Source: an uncultured Clostridia bacterium (GTDB lineage: Bacteria > Bacillota > Clostridia > Lachnospirales > Lachnospiraceae). Taken from it: DNA of 10,754 bases. Shown here piece by piece: positions 1 through 6,393 of this stretch. The DNA is taken from positions 1 to 10,754 of the forward strand of contig CAMUFS010000078.1 of the NCBI GenBank assembly GCA_947088195.1, read 5' to 3'. The notes below the pieces were generated by a model. The model ran no database searches, was not told the DNA's origin, and saw only the letters and a program-made list of their open reading frames with translations. Within the stretch, counting starts at the first letter, position 1. Each line of letters begins with the position of its first letter. A program made the position numbers and the translations under genes.

Positions 1-434
1 ATAGCAACACGCTGTCTCTGACCACCGGAAAGAGCCTTCGGCTTACGGTCTAACAAATGCTCAATATCAAGAATCTTAGCAGCTTCATGTACGAGCTTAT
101 CAATCTGATCCTTTGGAGTTTTTCTCAACTTAAGTCCAAATGCCATATTATCATAAACAGTCATATGTGGATACAGAGCATAGTTCTGGAAAACCATGGC
201 GATATCTCTGTCCTTCGGCTCAACGTCATTAACCATCTTATCGCCAATCCAAAGCTCACCAGAGCTAATCTCCTCCAAGCCTGCAACCATACGAAGTGTG
301 GTAGACTTACCGCATCCAGAAGGACCAACAAATATGATAAACTCCTTATCCTCAATTTCAAGATTAAAATCCTTAACTGCCACAAAGCCGTTAGGATAAA
401 CCTTACAAATATTCTTCAGTGATAAACTTGCCAT
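1..434 (-). CDS. ugpC: Sugar ABC transporter ATP-binding protein, UgpC/MsmX family (partial, C-terminus off the left edge)
   Basis: Cytoplasmic ATPase that energises carbohydrate (CUT1-type) importers; in Firmicutes one such MsmX-like ATPase often serves several transporters. Only the first 144 codons are present. The start MASLSLKNICKVYPNG is typical of the family. Walker A GPSGCGKST is at residues 37-45, the Q-loop Gln at about 83 (VFQNYALYPHMTV), and the ABC signature LSGGQRQRVA at 135-144. Walker B, the H-loop and the C-terminal regulatory OB-like domain lie outside the window. The ATG at 434 is preceded by TTTAGGAGGAAGAGA, a strong ribosome binding site. No permease or binding-protein gene is next to it, as expected for a shared ATPase. 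The family is secure; the transported sugar, and UgpC versus MsmX naming, cannot be decided here. Confidence 0.93.
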   Translation of the reverse strand, partial: MASLSLKNICKVYPNGFVAVKDFNLEIEDKEFIIFVGPSGCGKSTTLRMVAGLEEISSGELWIGDKMVNDVEPKDRDIAMVFQNYALYPHMTVYDNMAFGLKLRKTPKDQIDKLVHEAAKILDIEHLLDRKPKALSGGQRQRVA

Positions 435-488
435 TTCTCTTCCTCCTAAAAATAGATGTTATTATGTTTCATTTTCTTAACTACATCT

Positions 489-532
489 ATTGTACACTAT
501 ACGTAAAAAAAAAGAAATAGTGTAAATGTCAA
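489..532 (-). promoter_or_regulatory. Possible promoter/operator region of the ABC ATPase gene
   Basis: On the minus strand this 143-nt intergenic region has a TTGACA box (532-527) and -10-like TATAGT (501-496) and TACAAT (494-489), but no pair has good spacing: TTGACA to TATAGT is 25 bp. A perfect 8-bp inverted repeat, TACACTAT (493-500) and ATAGTGTA (517-524), flanks an A9 tract and overlaps the -10 candidates, so it could be an operator. The promoter position is a guess; the repeat is seen directly. Confidence 0.35.
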
Positions 533-577
533 AATTTCCTCTGGCAATTTGGTTATTTTGTATATTGCTTTTACCGT

Positions 578-1441
578 TTATTGGCGTTCCTCAATAAATC
601 CTTCTCCAAATACTTCCCTTGCATCCCCCACTGTCATAAAGGCATTTCTGTCAATTTTTTTCACAATTTCCTTTAATTTCACAATCTCCTTCTTCGATAC
701 CACGCAGATAAGCATTTTCTTTTGATTTCCAGAATACATTCCAACCGCATCAAGACCTGTCACCCCTCGATCAAGCTCCTTAAGAATCTGCTCGGCAATC
801 TCTTTATAGGAATCTGAGATAATATATGCCATTTTAGAAAATTTAAGCCCTTCCAGCAACCCATCTGACACCTTCGCCACCAGATAAATACAGATAATGG
901 CATACAATGTCCTATTTAACCCAAACACCCATGCGCCGGCCAGCACAATCAAGCCATCTAAGATCTGCATAATCCTTGCAATGGAATAATGCCGCATATA
1001 ATGCTGTATTATCGCAGCCATTGTATCCGTTCCTCCCGTGGTTGCATCTGCCAAGAGCACAAGACCAATACCACCTCCACTGATCACGCCGCCAAAAATG
1101 GAGGCAAGAAAGATGTCATCTGGCATCAAATTCATCTCTGGAATATAGAGGAGCGCCACGGACAACCATATTGTGGCAAAAAAGGTTTTGGCAATATAAT
1201 CCCAGCCCTTTATGCGCACTGCCACCAAAAACAGAGGAACATTGAGCAGCAAATTTGTCAGCCACAGCGGGATCCCTCCTTCTATTATATGTGATGTCAG
1301 ATTCTTTATAATAATCGCTATGCCGGAAAATCCTCCTGTAATAAGGGAAACTGGATCATAGATCCCTTTAATGGCCAAAGCCATCAGACTGGTGCCCGCC
1401 ATAATCATCAGGTATTGAAACCACTTCGGTTTTGTTTTCAT
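578..1441 (-). CDS. YitT family membrane protein (DUF161 + DUF2179)
   Basis: Integral membrane protein of the YitT/YpjC/YqfU family, common in Firmicutes; the function is not established. With the ATG at 1441 it has 287 residues, the usual family length. Hydrophobic segments lie at about 8-28, 55-75, 82-102, 108-133, 155-175 and 178-195, with the glycine-rich signatures SLITGGFSGIAII (32-44) and ADATTGGTDTMA (131-142) typical of the family. The soluble C-terminal DUF2179 domain (about 205-285) contains GVTGLDAVGMYSG and ends in VGDAREVFGEGF. The frame stays open to 1528, but GAGAGG lies 6 nt before the ATG at 1441, and the best promoter candidate (1463-1492) would exclude the longer form. It is divergent from yjfB. 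No clear terminator follows, so readthrough into the ABC ATPase gene is possible. Confidence 0.9.
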   Translation of the reverse strand: MKTKPKWFQYLMIMAGTSLMALAIKGIYDPVSLITGGFSGIAIIIKNLTSHIIEGGIPLWLTNLLLNVPLFLVAVRIKGWDYIAKTFFATIWLSVALLYIPEMNLMPDDIFLASIFGGVISGGGIGLVLLADATTGGTDTMAAIIQHYMRHYSIARIMQILDGLIVLAGAWVFGLNRTLYAIICIYLVAKVSDGLLEGLKFSKMAYIISDSYKEIAEQILKELDRGVTGLDAVGMYSGNQKKMLICVVSKKEIVKLKEIVKKIDRNAFMTVGDAREVFGEGFIEERQ

Positions 1442-1461
1442 AATCATCCTCTCTTCTGTAC

Positions 1462-1488
1462 TAGAGTAACCAGTTTTCAAACCGATAT
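1462..1488 (+). promoter_or_regulatory. Sigma-28 (SigD/FliA)-like promoter upstream of yjfB
   Basis: TAGA (1462-1465), 15 bp, then ACCGATAT (1481-1488) matches the flagellar sigma consensus TAAA-N15-GCCGATAT at 3/4 and 7/8 positions. Transcription would start near 1495, about 119 nt before the yjfB start codon. The match fits the motility link of the YjfB family. It overlaps the oppositely oriented yitT promoter candidate. A weaker alternative for yjfB is an extended -10, TGTTATACT, at 1528-1536, which lacks a good -35. Confidence 0.5.
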
Positions 1489-1492
1489 GCAA
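1463..1492 (-). promoter_or_regulatory. Vegetative-type promoter candidate for yitT, inside an inverted repeat
   Basis: On the minus strand TTGCAT (1492-1487), an 18-bp spacer and TACTCT (1468-1463). The -35 is identical to that of the stronger sua5 promoter at 7537-7542. The start point would be near 1456, leaving a short leader that contains the GAGAGG ribosome binding site for the ATG at 1441. A 7-bp inverted repeat, TTTCAAA (1475-1481) and TTTGAAA (1496-1502), surrounds the -35 and could be a repressor site. Confidence 0.4.
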
Positions 1493-1556
1493 ATATTTGA
1501 AACCCTCTTTTCTTTTGAAGCATTTCATGTTATACTACCCTTACCAAGTATTTCCT

Positions 1557-1593
1557 GAGCATGTTACATAAGTTATTATTCTAACCCATGCTC
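1557..1593 (+). repeat. Stem-loop in the predicted yjfB leader
   Basis: GAGCATG (1557-1563) pairs with CATGCTC (1587-1593). TTA (1564-1566) pairs with TAA (1582-1584) above a two-base CC bulge, leaving a 15-nt loop. It sits 7 nt before the AGGAGG ribosome binding site at 1601-1606. It has no U-tract, so it is not a terminator; it may influence translation or stability of the yjfB mRNA. Confidence 0.35.
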
Positions 1594-1613
1594 TAAAGTA
1601 AGGAGGGATTCAT

Positions 1614-1790
1614 ATGGAACTCGGTGCTATATCAAATACACTAAGTACACGAAACGTTTCTTCTCAGATCGATGTTGCCATACTTCGCAAAAATATGGAC
1701 TCTATGGAAGAAATGGGAGACAGCATGATTAAAATGATGGAGCGTTCGGTCTATCCTAATCTTGGCCAGAACATTGATACAACTGTTTAA
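1614..1790 (+). CDS. yjfB: YjfB family putative motility protein (58 aa)
   Basis: A small cytosolic-looking peptide with no signal sequence. It begins MELGAISNTLSTRNVSSQID, has a short helical middle rich in Met and Glu, and ends SVYPNLGQNIDTTV. The N-terminal hydrophobic/Ser pattern and the C-terminal P-x-L-G-x-N-I-D motif are hallmarks of the YjfB_motility family; I recall B. subtilis yjfB being assigned to the SigD flagellar regulon. AGGAGG lies 7 nt before the ATG. It is the only plus-strand gene here, has a sigma-28-like promoter about 125 nt upstream and a strong terminator 11 nt after its stop. No other flagellar gene is in the window, so it is an orphan member of the regulon. Molecular function is unknown. 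Confidence 0.85.
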   Translation: MELGAISNTLSTRNVSSQIDVAILRKNMDSMEEMGDSMIKMMERSVYPNLGQNIDTTV

Positions 1791-1800
1791 GCTGTCTCAG

Positions 1801-1833
1801 AAAACGAGTGTGTCTAAATGACACACTCGTTTT
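1801..1833. terminator. Bidirectional intrinsic terminator (yjfB / ridA operon)
   Basis: AAAACGAGTGTGTC (1801-1814) and GACACACTCGTTTT (1820-1833) form a perfect 14-bp stem with a 5-nt loop; the A/T ends give a U-tract whichever strand is transcribed. It lies between the convergent yjfB (stop 1790) and ridA (stop 1849) genes and should end both transcripts. Confidence 0.93.
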
Positions 1834-1848
1834 TATGCGCATGGCACA

Positions 1849-2223
1849 TTATTTGATCGCCACTGCCTCAATCTCAATTAGGACATCCTTGGGTAGCCGT
1901 GCCACTTCCACACAAGATCTTGCCGGATAAGTCCCTGTAAAGTATTTTGCGTAAATCTCATTTACCTTTGCAAAATCCTCCATATTTTTAATAAATACAG
2001 TTGTCTTAACCACTTTTTCTGTGCTGCTTCCCGCTGCCTCCAACAATGCCGCAAGATTTCCAATCGCCTGATCTGCCTGCGCCTCAATCCCTTTTGGTAT
2101 GCTTCCAGTGGAAGGCACCACTGGGATAACTCCCGATGTATAAACCATGCCATTCACTTCAATCGCCTGAGAATATGGTCCAATCGCTGCTGGCGCTTTC
2201 TCTGTGCTAATTACTTTTTTCAT
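1849..2223 (-). CDS. ridA: RidA family enamine/imine deaminase
   Basis: Cytosolic, normally trimeric enzyme that hydrolyses reactive 2-aminoacrylate and related enamines released by PLP enzymes, protecting other PLP enzymes. It has 124 residues from the ATG at 2223, the standard RidA length. IGPYSQAIEVNG lies near the N-terminus (14-25). The family signature PARSCVEVARLPKDVLIEIE (100-119) includes the substrate-carboxylate-binding Arg102 and the conserved Glu near the C-terminus. An upstream in-frame ATG (2235) would add four residues, but GAGGG sits 5 nt before the ATG at 2223. It lies 27 nt after cvfB and is the last gene of the operon. No gene for a partner PLP enzyme is adjacent. Confidence 0.95.
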   Translation of the reverse strand: MKKVISTEKAPAAIGPYSQAIEVNGMVYTSGVIPVVPSTGSIPKGIEAQADQAIGNLAALLEAAGSSTEKVVKTTVFIKNMEDFAKVNEIYAKYFTGTYPARSCVEVARLPKDVLIEIEAVAIK

Positions 2224-2250
2224 AGTATCCCTCATTTCTGTTTTATTTTT

Positions 2251-3087
2251 CTATTCGATATACTCAATTGTGCTATCTGTAATTTTTATCCTATTTTCCT
2301 TTAACAATCTGCCAATCGCGCGCTTAAATGCATTTTTACTCAGCGAAAATTCTTTTCGTATGCGCTCTGGATCTACATTCTTGTCCGTAAATGGCAGCAC
2401 TCCCTTATAGCGCCCCATCACTTTTAATATCTGTTCACAGTCATCATCCATCTGAAGATATGCTTTCTTTCTAATACTTAGATTGAGCTTTCCATCTTCA
2501 CGCACTCCTGCCACTCTCGCCTCCACCACCGTGCCCGGCAAAATAGGAGCAAAGATCTCCTTTCTTGGAATTACGGCATGATATTTATTATCAACCGCCA
2601 CAAACGCTCCAATCTCCTCATGCACCTGATAGACAATGCCACGCACCATATCATCCTTTTTATAAGGAGAATCATCACGAAGAAAATCATAGATACGCAT
2701 TGTCCCACACAGACGGCTGCTCTTATCCACATAAAGGGCAACAAGATATTCTTTGCCTGCCTCTGGGGCAAAAAGCTGTTCCTTATAGGGCACCAGCAGA
2801 TCCTTCTCCAATCCCCAGTCAAAAAATGCACCGACATCATTTACTTCCACTGCCTTTAACAGCGCGATCTCGCCAAGCTGCATACATGGCTCTCTAACCG
2901 TCGCTATCAACCGATCCTCGGAATCACGGTAAATAAATACGGTAATTTCATCACCGGGCTTCGTGTTCTCTGGAACCTGCTTTATGGGCAGAAGAACCTT
3001 CTCCTCATGCCCCGGCTCACCAAGATAGACGCCAAAATCTACCATATTAATCACTGTTAATTTCTGTTTTATTCCTATTTCAATCAT
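2251..3087 (-). CDS. cvfB: CvfB/YitL-type S1-domain RNA-binding protein
   Basis: Member of the CvfB family, RNA-binding proteins linked to virulence-gene expression in Staphylococcus; homologues are called YitL. It has 278 residues, the usual length. Three S1/OB-type domains are recognisable at about 5-66 (LTVINMVDFGVYLGEP), 72-132 (LKAVEVNDVGAFFDWGLEKDLLVP) and 146-207 (VRGIVYQVHEEIGAFVAV through LNLSIRKKAY). A winged-helix domain at about 215-276 follows, containing FTDKNVDPERIRKEFSLSKN and the AIGRLLKE recognition-helix region. GAGGG lies 5 nt before the ATG. It sits between the thioesterase gene (43 nt upstream) and ridA. What RNAs it binds in this organism cannot be seen. Confidence 0.92.
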   Translation of the reverse strand: MIEIGIKQKLTVINMVDFGVYLGEPGHEEKVLLPIKQVPENTKPGDEITVFIYRDSEDRLIATVREPCMQLGEIALLKAVEVNDVGAFFDWGLEKDLLVPYKEQLFAPEAGKEYLVALYVDKSSRLCGTMRIYDFLRDDSPYKKDDMVRGIVYQVHEEIGAFVAVDNKYHAVIPRKEIFAPILPGTVVEARVAGVREDGKLNLSIRKKAYLQMDDDCEQILKVMGRYKGVLPFTDKNVDPERIRKEFSLSKNAFKRAIGRLLKENRIKITDSTIEYIE

Positions 3088-3130
3088 ATAATCCCTCTTT
3101 TTGTAAAGGAACCACCAATAGTATTGCAGC

Positions 3131-3835
3131 TCACCTTGCCATAGCTACAATTGCATATGGTTTCCCCTCCTTGTCATTCAGGGAGACCACCGCGCTTCCC
3201 TCCATACTCACGACCACGGGATAAATACTATCCCCATATACCGCTGATTTTCTATACTCCGCGCGCAATGTGCGAATGGGATCTATCTGTGGCATACATT
3301 CCTGCGCCATCTGAATATATTGTGCATTATTCACATGGCCGTTTGTGTCAATTTGATAGCTTCTAACTGGAAAGGGTTCTCCTGAGGTCCCGCCTTCTGG
3401 CATAATTATCTTGCGCTCTGCATATCCCATCTCAAGCTTTGGCTCTCTGCCATAGCTGTGCTCCATCTCCTCTGTGATTTTTATAGGACGTTTTTTATTC
3501 CAATCATAAAATACCCATATGGAATTTGCTTTTACCAGATAATTTTCTTCTCTATCAAAGATGGCAAAATTTCGATAACCATATATTCCCTTAAAACCAT
3601 GTGCCCATGTACCAATCGTAATCTGCTCCGCAAGCACAGGGAGCCTCTCTATCTCAATCTGCCAAGAATTGAGCAACCACATCTGCCCATGCTCTCTTAG
3701 ATATGCAACGCCAAGTCCTAATTCCTCTGACTGAAATGTACTACAATCCTGCATATAGTTGATCACGGAACCCAATGCCAGTGTGCCATTCTCGTCAATC
3801 TCACTGTAACGCACCCTGCTGTCAAATGTAAACAT
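3131..3835 (-). CDS. Acyl-ACP thioesterase (FatA/FatB-like, PF01643 type)
   Basis: Cytosolic hydrolase of the double hot-dog fold that releases fatty acids from acyl carrier protein. It has 234 residues, normal for the bacterial members. The N-terminal hot dog (about 1-125) contains YSEIDENGTLALGSVINYMQD and IGTWAHGFKGIYGYRNF. The C-terminal hot dog carries QIDTNGHVNNAQYIQ (161-175) with the catalytic-type Asp163, Asn165 and His167, followed by RAEYRKSAVYGD (191-202) with the expected Glu193. GAGGG lies 5 nt before the ATG. It is 18 nt downstream of the DUF402 gene. The fatty-acid synthesis genes are not nearby, so its role (lipid remodelling or relief of acyl-ACP build-up) is inferred from the family only; chain-length preference cannot be read. 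Confidence 0.92.
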   Translation of the reverse strand: MFTFDSRVRYSEIDENGTLALGSVINYMQDCSTFQSEELGLGVAYLREHGQMWLLNSWQIEIERLPVLAEQITIGTWAHGFKGIYGYRNFAIFDREENYLVKANSIWVFYDWNKKRPIKITEEMEHSYGREPKLEMGYAERKIIMPEGGTSGEPFPVRSYQIDTNGHVNNAQYIQMAQECMPQIDPIRTLRAEYRKSAVYGDSIYPVVVSMEGSAVVSLNDKEGKPYAIVAMAR

Positions 3836-3853
3836 TCTATCCCTCTCTGCCTT

Positions 3854-4336
3854 TTACTTCTTCTCAAATTCCTCCACTGCCAATTTCAGTGAAGCAAATT
3901 CATTACTATATATCAACTCCAAAAGCTCATTTAATTGTCTTAGGCAGAGCTGAAGCTCATCTCTTTGTATCAGTCCTCTCTCATCTGCCTCAGCCAATTC
4001 ATCCAAATCTATCACCTTCACATAACCATCTGGCAATATTACCACATCCGCCAGAAGATCCGTAAAGATATAGGTTTTTGTATCTGGTGTATATTCTGTC
4101 TTTATAATATCACAGTACCAAAAAAGAAGCGAACCATCTTCTTTTAACATCTTAGATATTTTAATTCCCTTCTTCAACAGATAGCAAGAGATTCCACCAG
4201 AAAAATCTTCTCTTGGCTTTAAGCATCTCCATCTGGTGACAATGATATTCTCATCCAGTCTTAGAATCTCATCGTCCTTAAGCTCCACACATTCCTCAGG
4301 AATCAGACGTTTTCTGAAAAGCCTCCACTCTCCCAT
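3854..4336 (-). CDS. DUF402 domain protein (possible nucleoside di/triphosphatase)
   Basis: A 160-residue protein with a DUF402 core at about 55-120: FWYCDIIKTEY (72-82), then FTDLLADVVILPDGYVKVID (91-110) and LDEL. It includes the acidic residues Asp76, Asp93, Asp97, Asp110 and Asp112 expected to bind divalent metal. Characterised members (S. aureus Sa1684, S. coelicolor SCO4506 type) hydrolyse nucleoside di- and triphosphates; others such as the archaeal FAU-1 C-terminal domain bind RNA. A helical C-terminal tail (120-160) resembles the Sa1684 subfamily. Lying 12 nt after the dCMP deaminase gene and in the same operon as upp, a nucleotide substrate is plausible but inferred. Its GAGGGG box is unusually close to the ATG (2 nt), unlike its neighbours, though no better start is visible. 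Confidence 0.82.
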   Translation of the reverse strand: MGEWRLFRKRLIPEECVELKDDEILRLDENIIVTRWRCLKPREDFSGGISCYLLKKGIKISKMLKEDGSLLFWYCDIIKTEYTPDTKTYIFTDLLADVVILPDGYVKVIDLDELAEADERGLIQRDELQLCLRQLNELLELIYSNEFASLKLAVEEFEKK

Positions 4337-4348
4337 ATCCCCTCTTTT

Positions 4349-4834
4349 CTACACCTTTAAAGTTATATCGCGGTTGGTGTGTGTATACTGATAATATGTC
4401 ACACCGGCAGCATCAAACATGCGCTTTGACGCTATCACTGCAGGGGTATCTGAATATTTATCACTGTCATATACAATCGTTCTGATACCAGATTGTATAA
4501 TAGCTTTCGCACACTCATTGCAGGGAAAAAGTGTCACATAGAGCTTTGCGCCCTCCAAGCTTCCACCGCGGTAATTTAAGATAGCATTGAGCTCCCCATG
4601 TGTAGAATAGACATATTTATTATCCAGCGGTCCACCTTCTCTGCACCAGGGAAATTCATCATCCGAGCAGCCATTTGGAAACCCATTATAGCCCATAGAC
4701 AGAATCTTATTATCTTGACTGACAATACACGCCCCCACCTGTGTGCCGGGGTCCTTTGACCGCATACCAGATAAGATCGCCACGCCCATAAAATACTCAT
4801 CCCATGAAATATAATCTGTTCTTTTCTCTCCCAC
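4349..4834 (-). CDS. comEB: dCMP deaminase (ComEB-like cytidine/deoxycytidylate deaminase)
   Basis: Zinc enzyme converting dCMP to dUMP, the precursor of dTMP. It has 161 residues. The zinc motifs are HGE (His79-Gly80-Glu81, the proton-shuttle Glu) and PCNEC (104-108, ligands Cys105 and Cys108). The dCMP-deaminase-specific region GYNGFPNGCSDDEFPW (48-63) separates it from CMP/cytidine or guanine deaminases. It starts with GTG at 4834, with AAAGGAG ending 6 nt upstream; no ATG nearby would preserve the conserved N-terminal WDEYFMGVA. It is 14 nt downstream of upp and its ribosome binding site follows the upp stop directly. The ComE operon protein 2 name is historical; nothing here suggests a competence role. 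Confidence 0.94.
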   Translation of the reverse strand: MGEKRTDYISWDEYFMGVAILSGMRSKDPGTQVGACIVSQDNKILSMGYNGFPNGCSDDEFPWCREGGPLDNKYVYSTHGELNAILNYRGGSLEGAKLYVTLFPCNECAKAIIQSGIRTIVYDSDKYSDTPAVIASKRMFDAAGVTYYQYTHTNRDITLKV

Positions 4835-4848
4835 AGCTCTCTCCTTTC

Positions 4849-5478
4849 TTACTTTGTGCCAAAAATACGATCTCCCGCATCTCCCAGCCCCGGTACAATA
4901 TACCCATGCTCATTTAGATGCTTATCCAATGCCCCGACATAAATATCCACCTCAGGATGATCTGCTTTCATGCGCTCCACACCCTCCGGCGCTGCAATAA
5001 TACACATAAAATGAATATTCTGAACACCTTTTTCTTTTAAAAGCTGAATGGCAGCGGAGGACGAGCCACCTGTCGCCAACATGGGATCAACGACAAATAC
5101 TTCTCTCTCAGCACAATCTTCAGGAAGCTTGCAGTAGTATTCCACCGGCTTCAGTGTCTCTGGATCACGGTACAGCCCAATATGCCCCACCTTTGCCGCT
5201 GGAACCAGAGTGAGCATTCCCTCCACCATGCCAAGTCCAGCACGAAGAATCGGAACAATAGCCATCTTCTTCCCCTGAAGCTCCTTTGCTGTCATTTTAC
5301 AAATAGGTGTCTCAATCTCCACACTAGAAAGCTTTAGATCTCTGGTTGCCTCATAGCACATCAGCATCGCTATCTCACTGATCAATTCTCGAAATTCCTT
5401 TGAACCTGTCTCTTTTCTGCGGATAATCCCAATCTTATGTTGAATCAGTGGATGATCCATAATAAATACCTTTGACAT
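4849..5478 (-). CDS. upp: Uracil phosphoribosyltransferase
   Basis: Salvage enzyme making UMP from uracil and PRPP. It has 209 residues, exactly the family length. The PRPP-binding loop VFVVDPMLATGGSSSAA lies at 127-143, preceded by MAIVPILRAGLGMVEGM (72-88), and the uracil-binding C-terminus YIVPGLGDAGDRIFGTK at 193-209. AGGAGG lies 4 nt before the ATG at 5478, and the rpiB stop TAG is embedded directly ahead of that box (8-nt gap), suggesting translational coupling. With the following dCMP deaminase it forms a pyrimidine salvage pair. No motif is missing. Confidence 0.98.
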   Translation of the reverse strand: MSKVFIMDHPLIQHKIGIIRRKETGSKEFRELISEIAMLMCYEATRDLKLSSVEIETPICKMTAKELQGKKMAIVPILRAGLGMVEGMLTLVPAAKVGHIGLYRDPETLKPVEYYCKLPEDCAEREVFVVDPMLATGGSSSAAIQLLKEKGVQNIHFMCIIAAPEGVERMKADHPEVDIYVGALDKHLNEHGYIVPGLGDAGDRIFGTK

Positions 5479-5486
5479 AAAACCTC

Positions 5487-5915
5487 CTATTGCTCTATCT
5501 GCTCAATCCGCCTAATATGGCGCTCATCCTCTGAAAAAGGTGTGTCCAAAAATGTATCCACAATCTTTATGGCAAGCCCTGCTCCTACCACTCTGCCACC
5601 AAGACACAGCACATTTGCATCGTTGTGCTGTCTTGTCGCCTCCGCACAGAAACAGTCTGTACAGAGTGCAGCGCGTATGCCGGGTACCTTATTGGCTGAG
5701 ATCGAGATTCCTATCCCTGTGCCACAAATTAAGATCCCTTTCTCACATCTTCCCTCCGTCACTTCACATGCAACCAATTTCGCATAAACTGGATAATCAC
5801 AAGAGCTTTCATCATAACAGCCAAAATCCTTATATTCGATATTTCGTTCCTTCAGATGCTTCATAATCTCCTGTTTTAAAGCATAACCACCGTGATCACT
5901 TCCTATTGCAATCAT
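5487..5915 (-). CDS. rpiB: Ribose-5-phosphate isomerase B (RpiB/LacAB family)
   Basis: Interconverts ribose 5-phosphate and ribulose 5-phosphate. From the ATG at 5915 it has 142 residues: MIAIGSDHGGYALK (1-14) with Asp7-His8, ICGTGIGISISANK (63-76) with the catalytic Cys64 and the anion-hole Thr-Gly, and ATRQHNDANVLCLGGR (93-108) with the ring-opening His97. Presence of this Cys favours RpiB over LacA/LacB. An in-frame ATG at 5921 overlaps the preceding stop (ATGA) and adds two residues, but its GGGAG box would be 1 nt away; the ATG at 5915 has 7-nt spacing and gives the usual family N-terminus. By making ribose 5-phosphate, the PRPP precursor, it is functionally adjacent to upp. Confidence 0.95.
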   Translation of the reverse strand: MIAIGSDHGGYALKQEIMKHLKERNIEYKDFGCYDESSCDYPVYAKLVACEVTEGRCEKGILICGTGIGISISANKVPGIRAALCTDCFCAEATRQHNDANVLCLGGRVVGAGLAIKIVDTFLDTPFSEDERHIRRIEQIEQ

Positions 5916-5917
5916 AT

Positions 5918-6382
5918 TCATTCTCCCTTGTATTCCTCCAAAAACAATTTCTCTGCCACCAACTTAACCAGCACACTAACCCGCTCAAAGCATTCAATAT
6001 ACTCCTTTAGATCGCCTCCCGCTGGGTCCTCCAAATCGCCTTCACCATCCAAAAATTCATTGATGGTATACACGTTGATCGCTGACTCATATCGCTCATA
6101 GATTCCTCTTTTCTGTTGCTCTGTCATTGTGAGCACCAGCGTGCGTTCACCAAGATCCTCCTCCTTAAAAGGAATAGAATTGGGATGAAACAGCGGGACT
6201 CCAAGACTCTCTGCCGCTTTCGCCGCCTTTGGATTAATTGGCTCTGGAAATAACACAACCATCCCTCTTGAAGCTGTGGTTAGTGCTCTTCCCCTAATAA
6301 GCCCTTTCATAACCCCCTCTGCCATTGGACCTTTGCATGTATCATCAGACGATACAAAGATAACTTTGTCATATTTCTCCAT
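5918..6382 (-). CDS. Low-molecular-weight protein phosphatase homologue (YwlE-like) with a degenerate active site
   Basis: A 154-residue protein of the LMW-PTP fold, in the place where B. subtilis has the arginine phosphatase ywlE. The P-loop of active enzymes reads VCxGNxCRSPMAE; here residues 10-22 read VSSDDTCKGPMAE. The nucleophilic Cys is Ser11, Gly-Asn are Asp13-Asp14, the phosphate-binding Arg is Lys17 and the following Ser is Gly18. The rest is intact: alpha/beta pattern, FLDGEGDLEDPAGGD (110-124) with the general-acid Asp119-Pro120, and normal length, with no frameshift. AGGAG lies 7 nt before the ATG, overlapping the sua5 stop (11-nt gap). It is therefore probably not a Cys-dependent phosphatase, and may be a phospho-residue-binding pseudoenzyme or a regulatory protein. 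The fold is secure; the function is unknown. Confidence 0.88.
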   Translation of the reverse strand: MEKYDKVIFVSSDDTCKGPMAEGVMKGLIRGRALTTASRGMVVLFPEPINPKAAKAAESLGVPLFHPNSIPFKEEDLGERTLVLTMTEQQKRGIYERYESAINVYTINEFLDGEGDLEDPAGGDLKEYIECFERVSVLVKLVAEKLFLEEYKGE

Positions 6383-6393
6383 ACTGTTTCTCC

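Noticed and set aside
545..577. Possible terminator after yitT (GCAAT...ATTGC on the minus strand).
   Set aside because: Only a 5-bp A/T-rich stem with a long loop; too weak to call.
1442..1528. N-terminal extension of the YitT protein to an ATG at 1528.
   Set aside because: The extra 29 residues are polar and unlike the family, the ribosome binding site is poor, and the extension would cover both promoter candidates.
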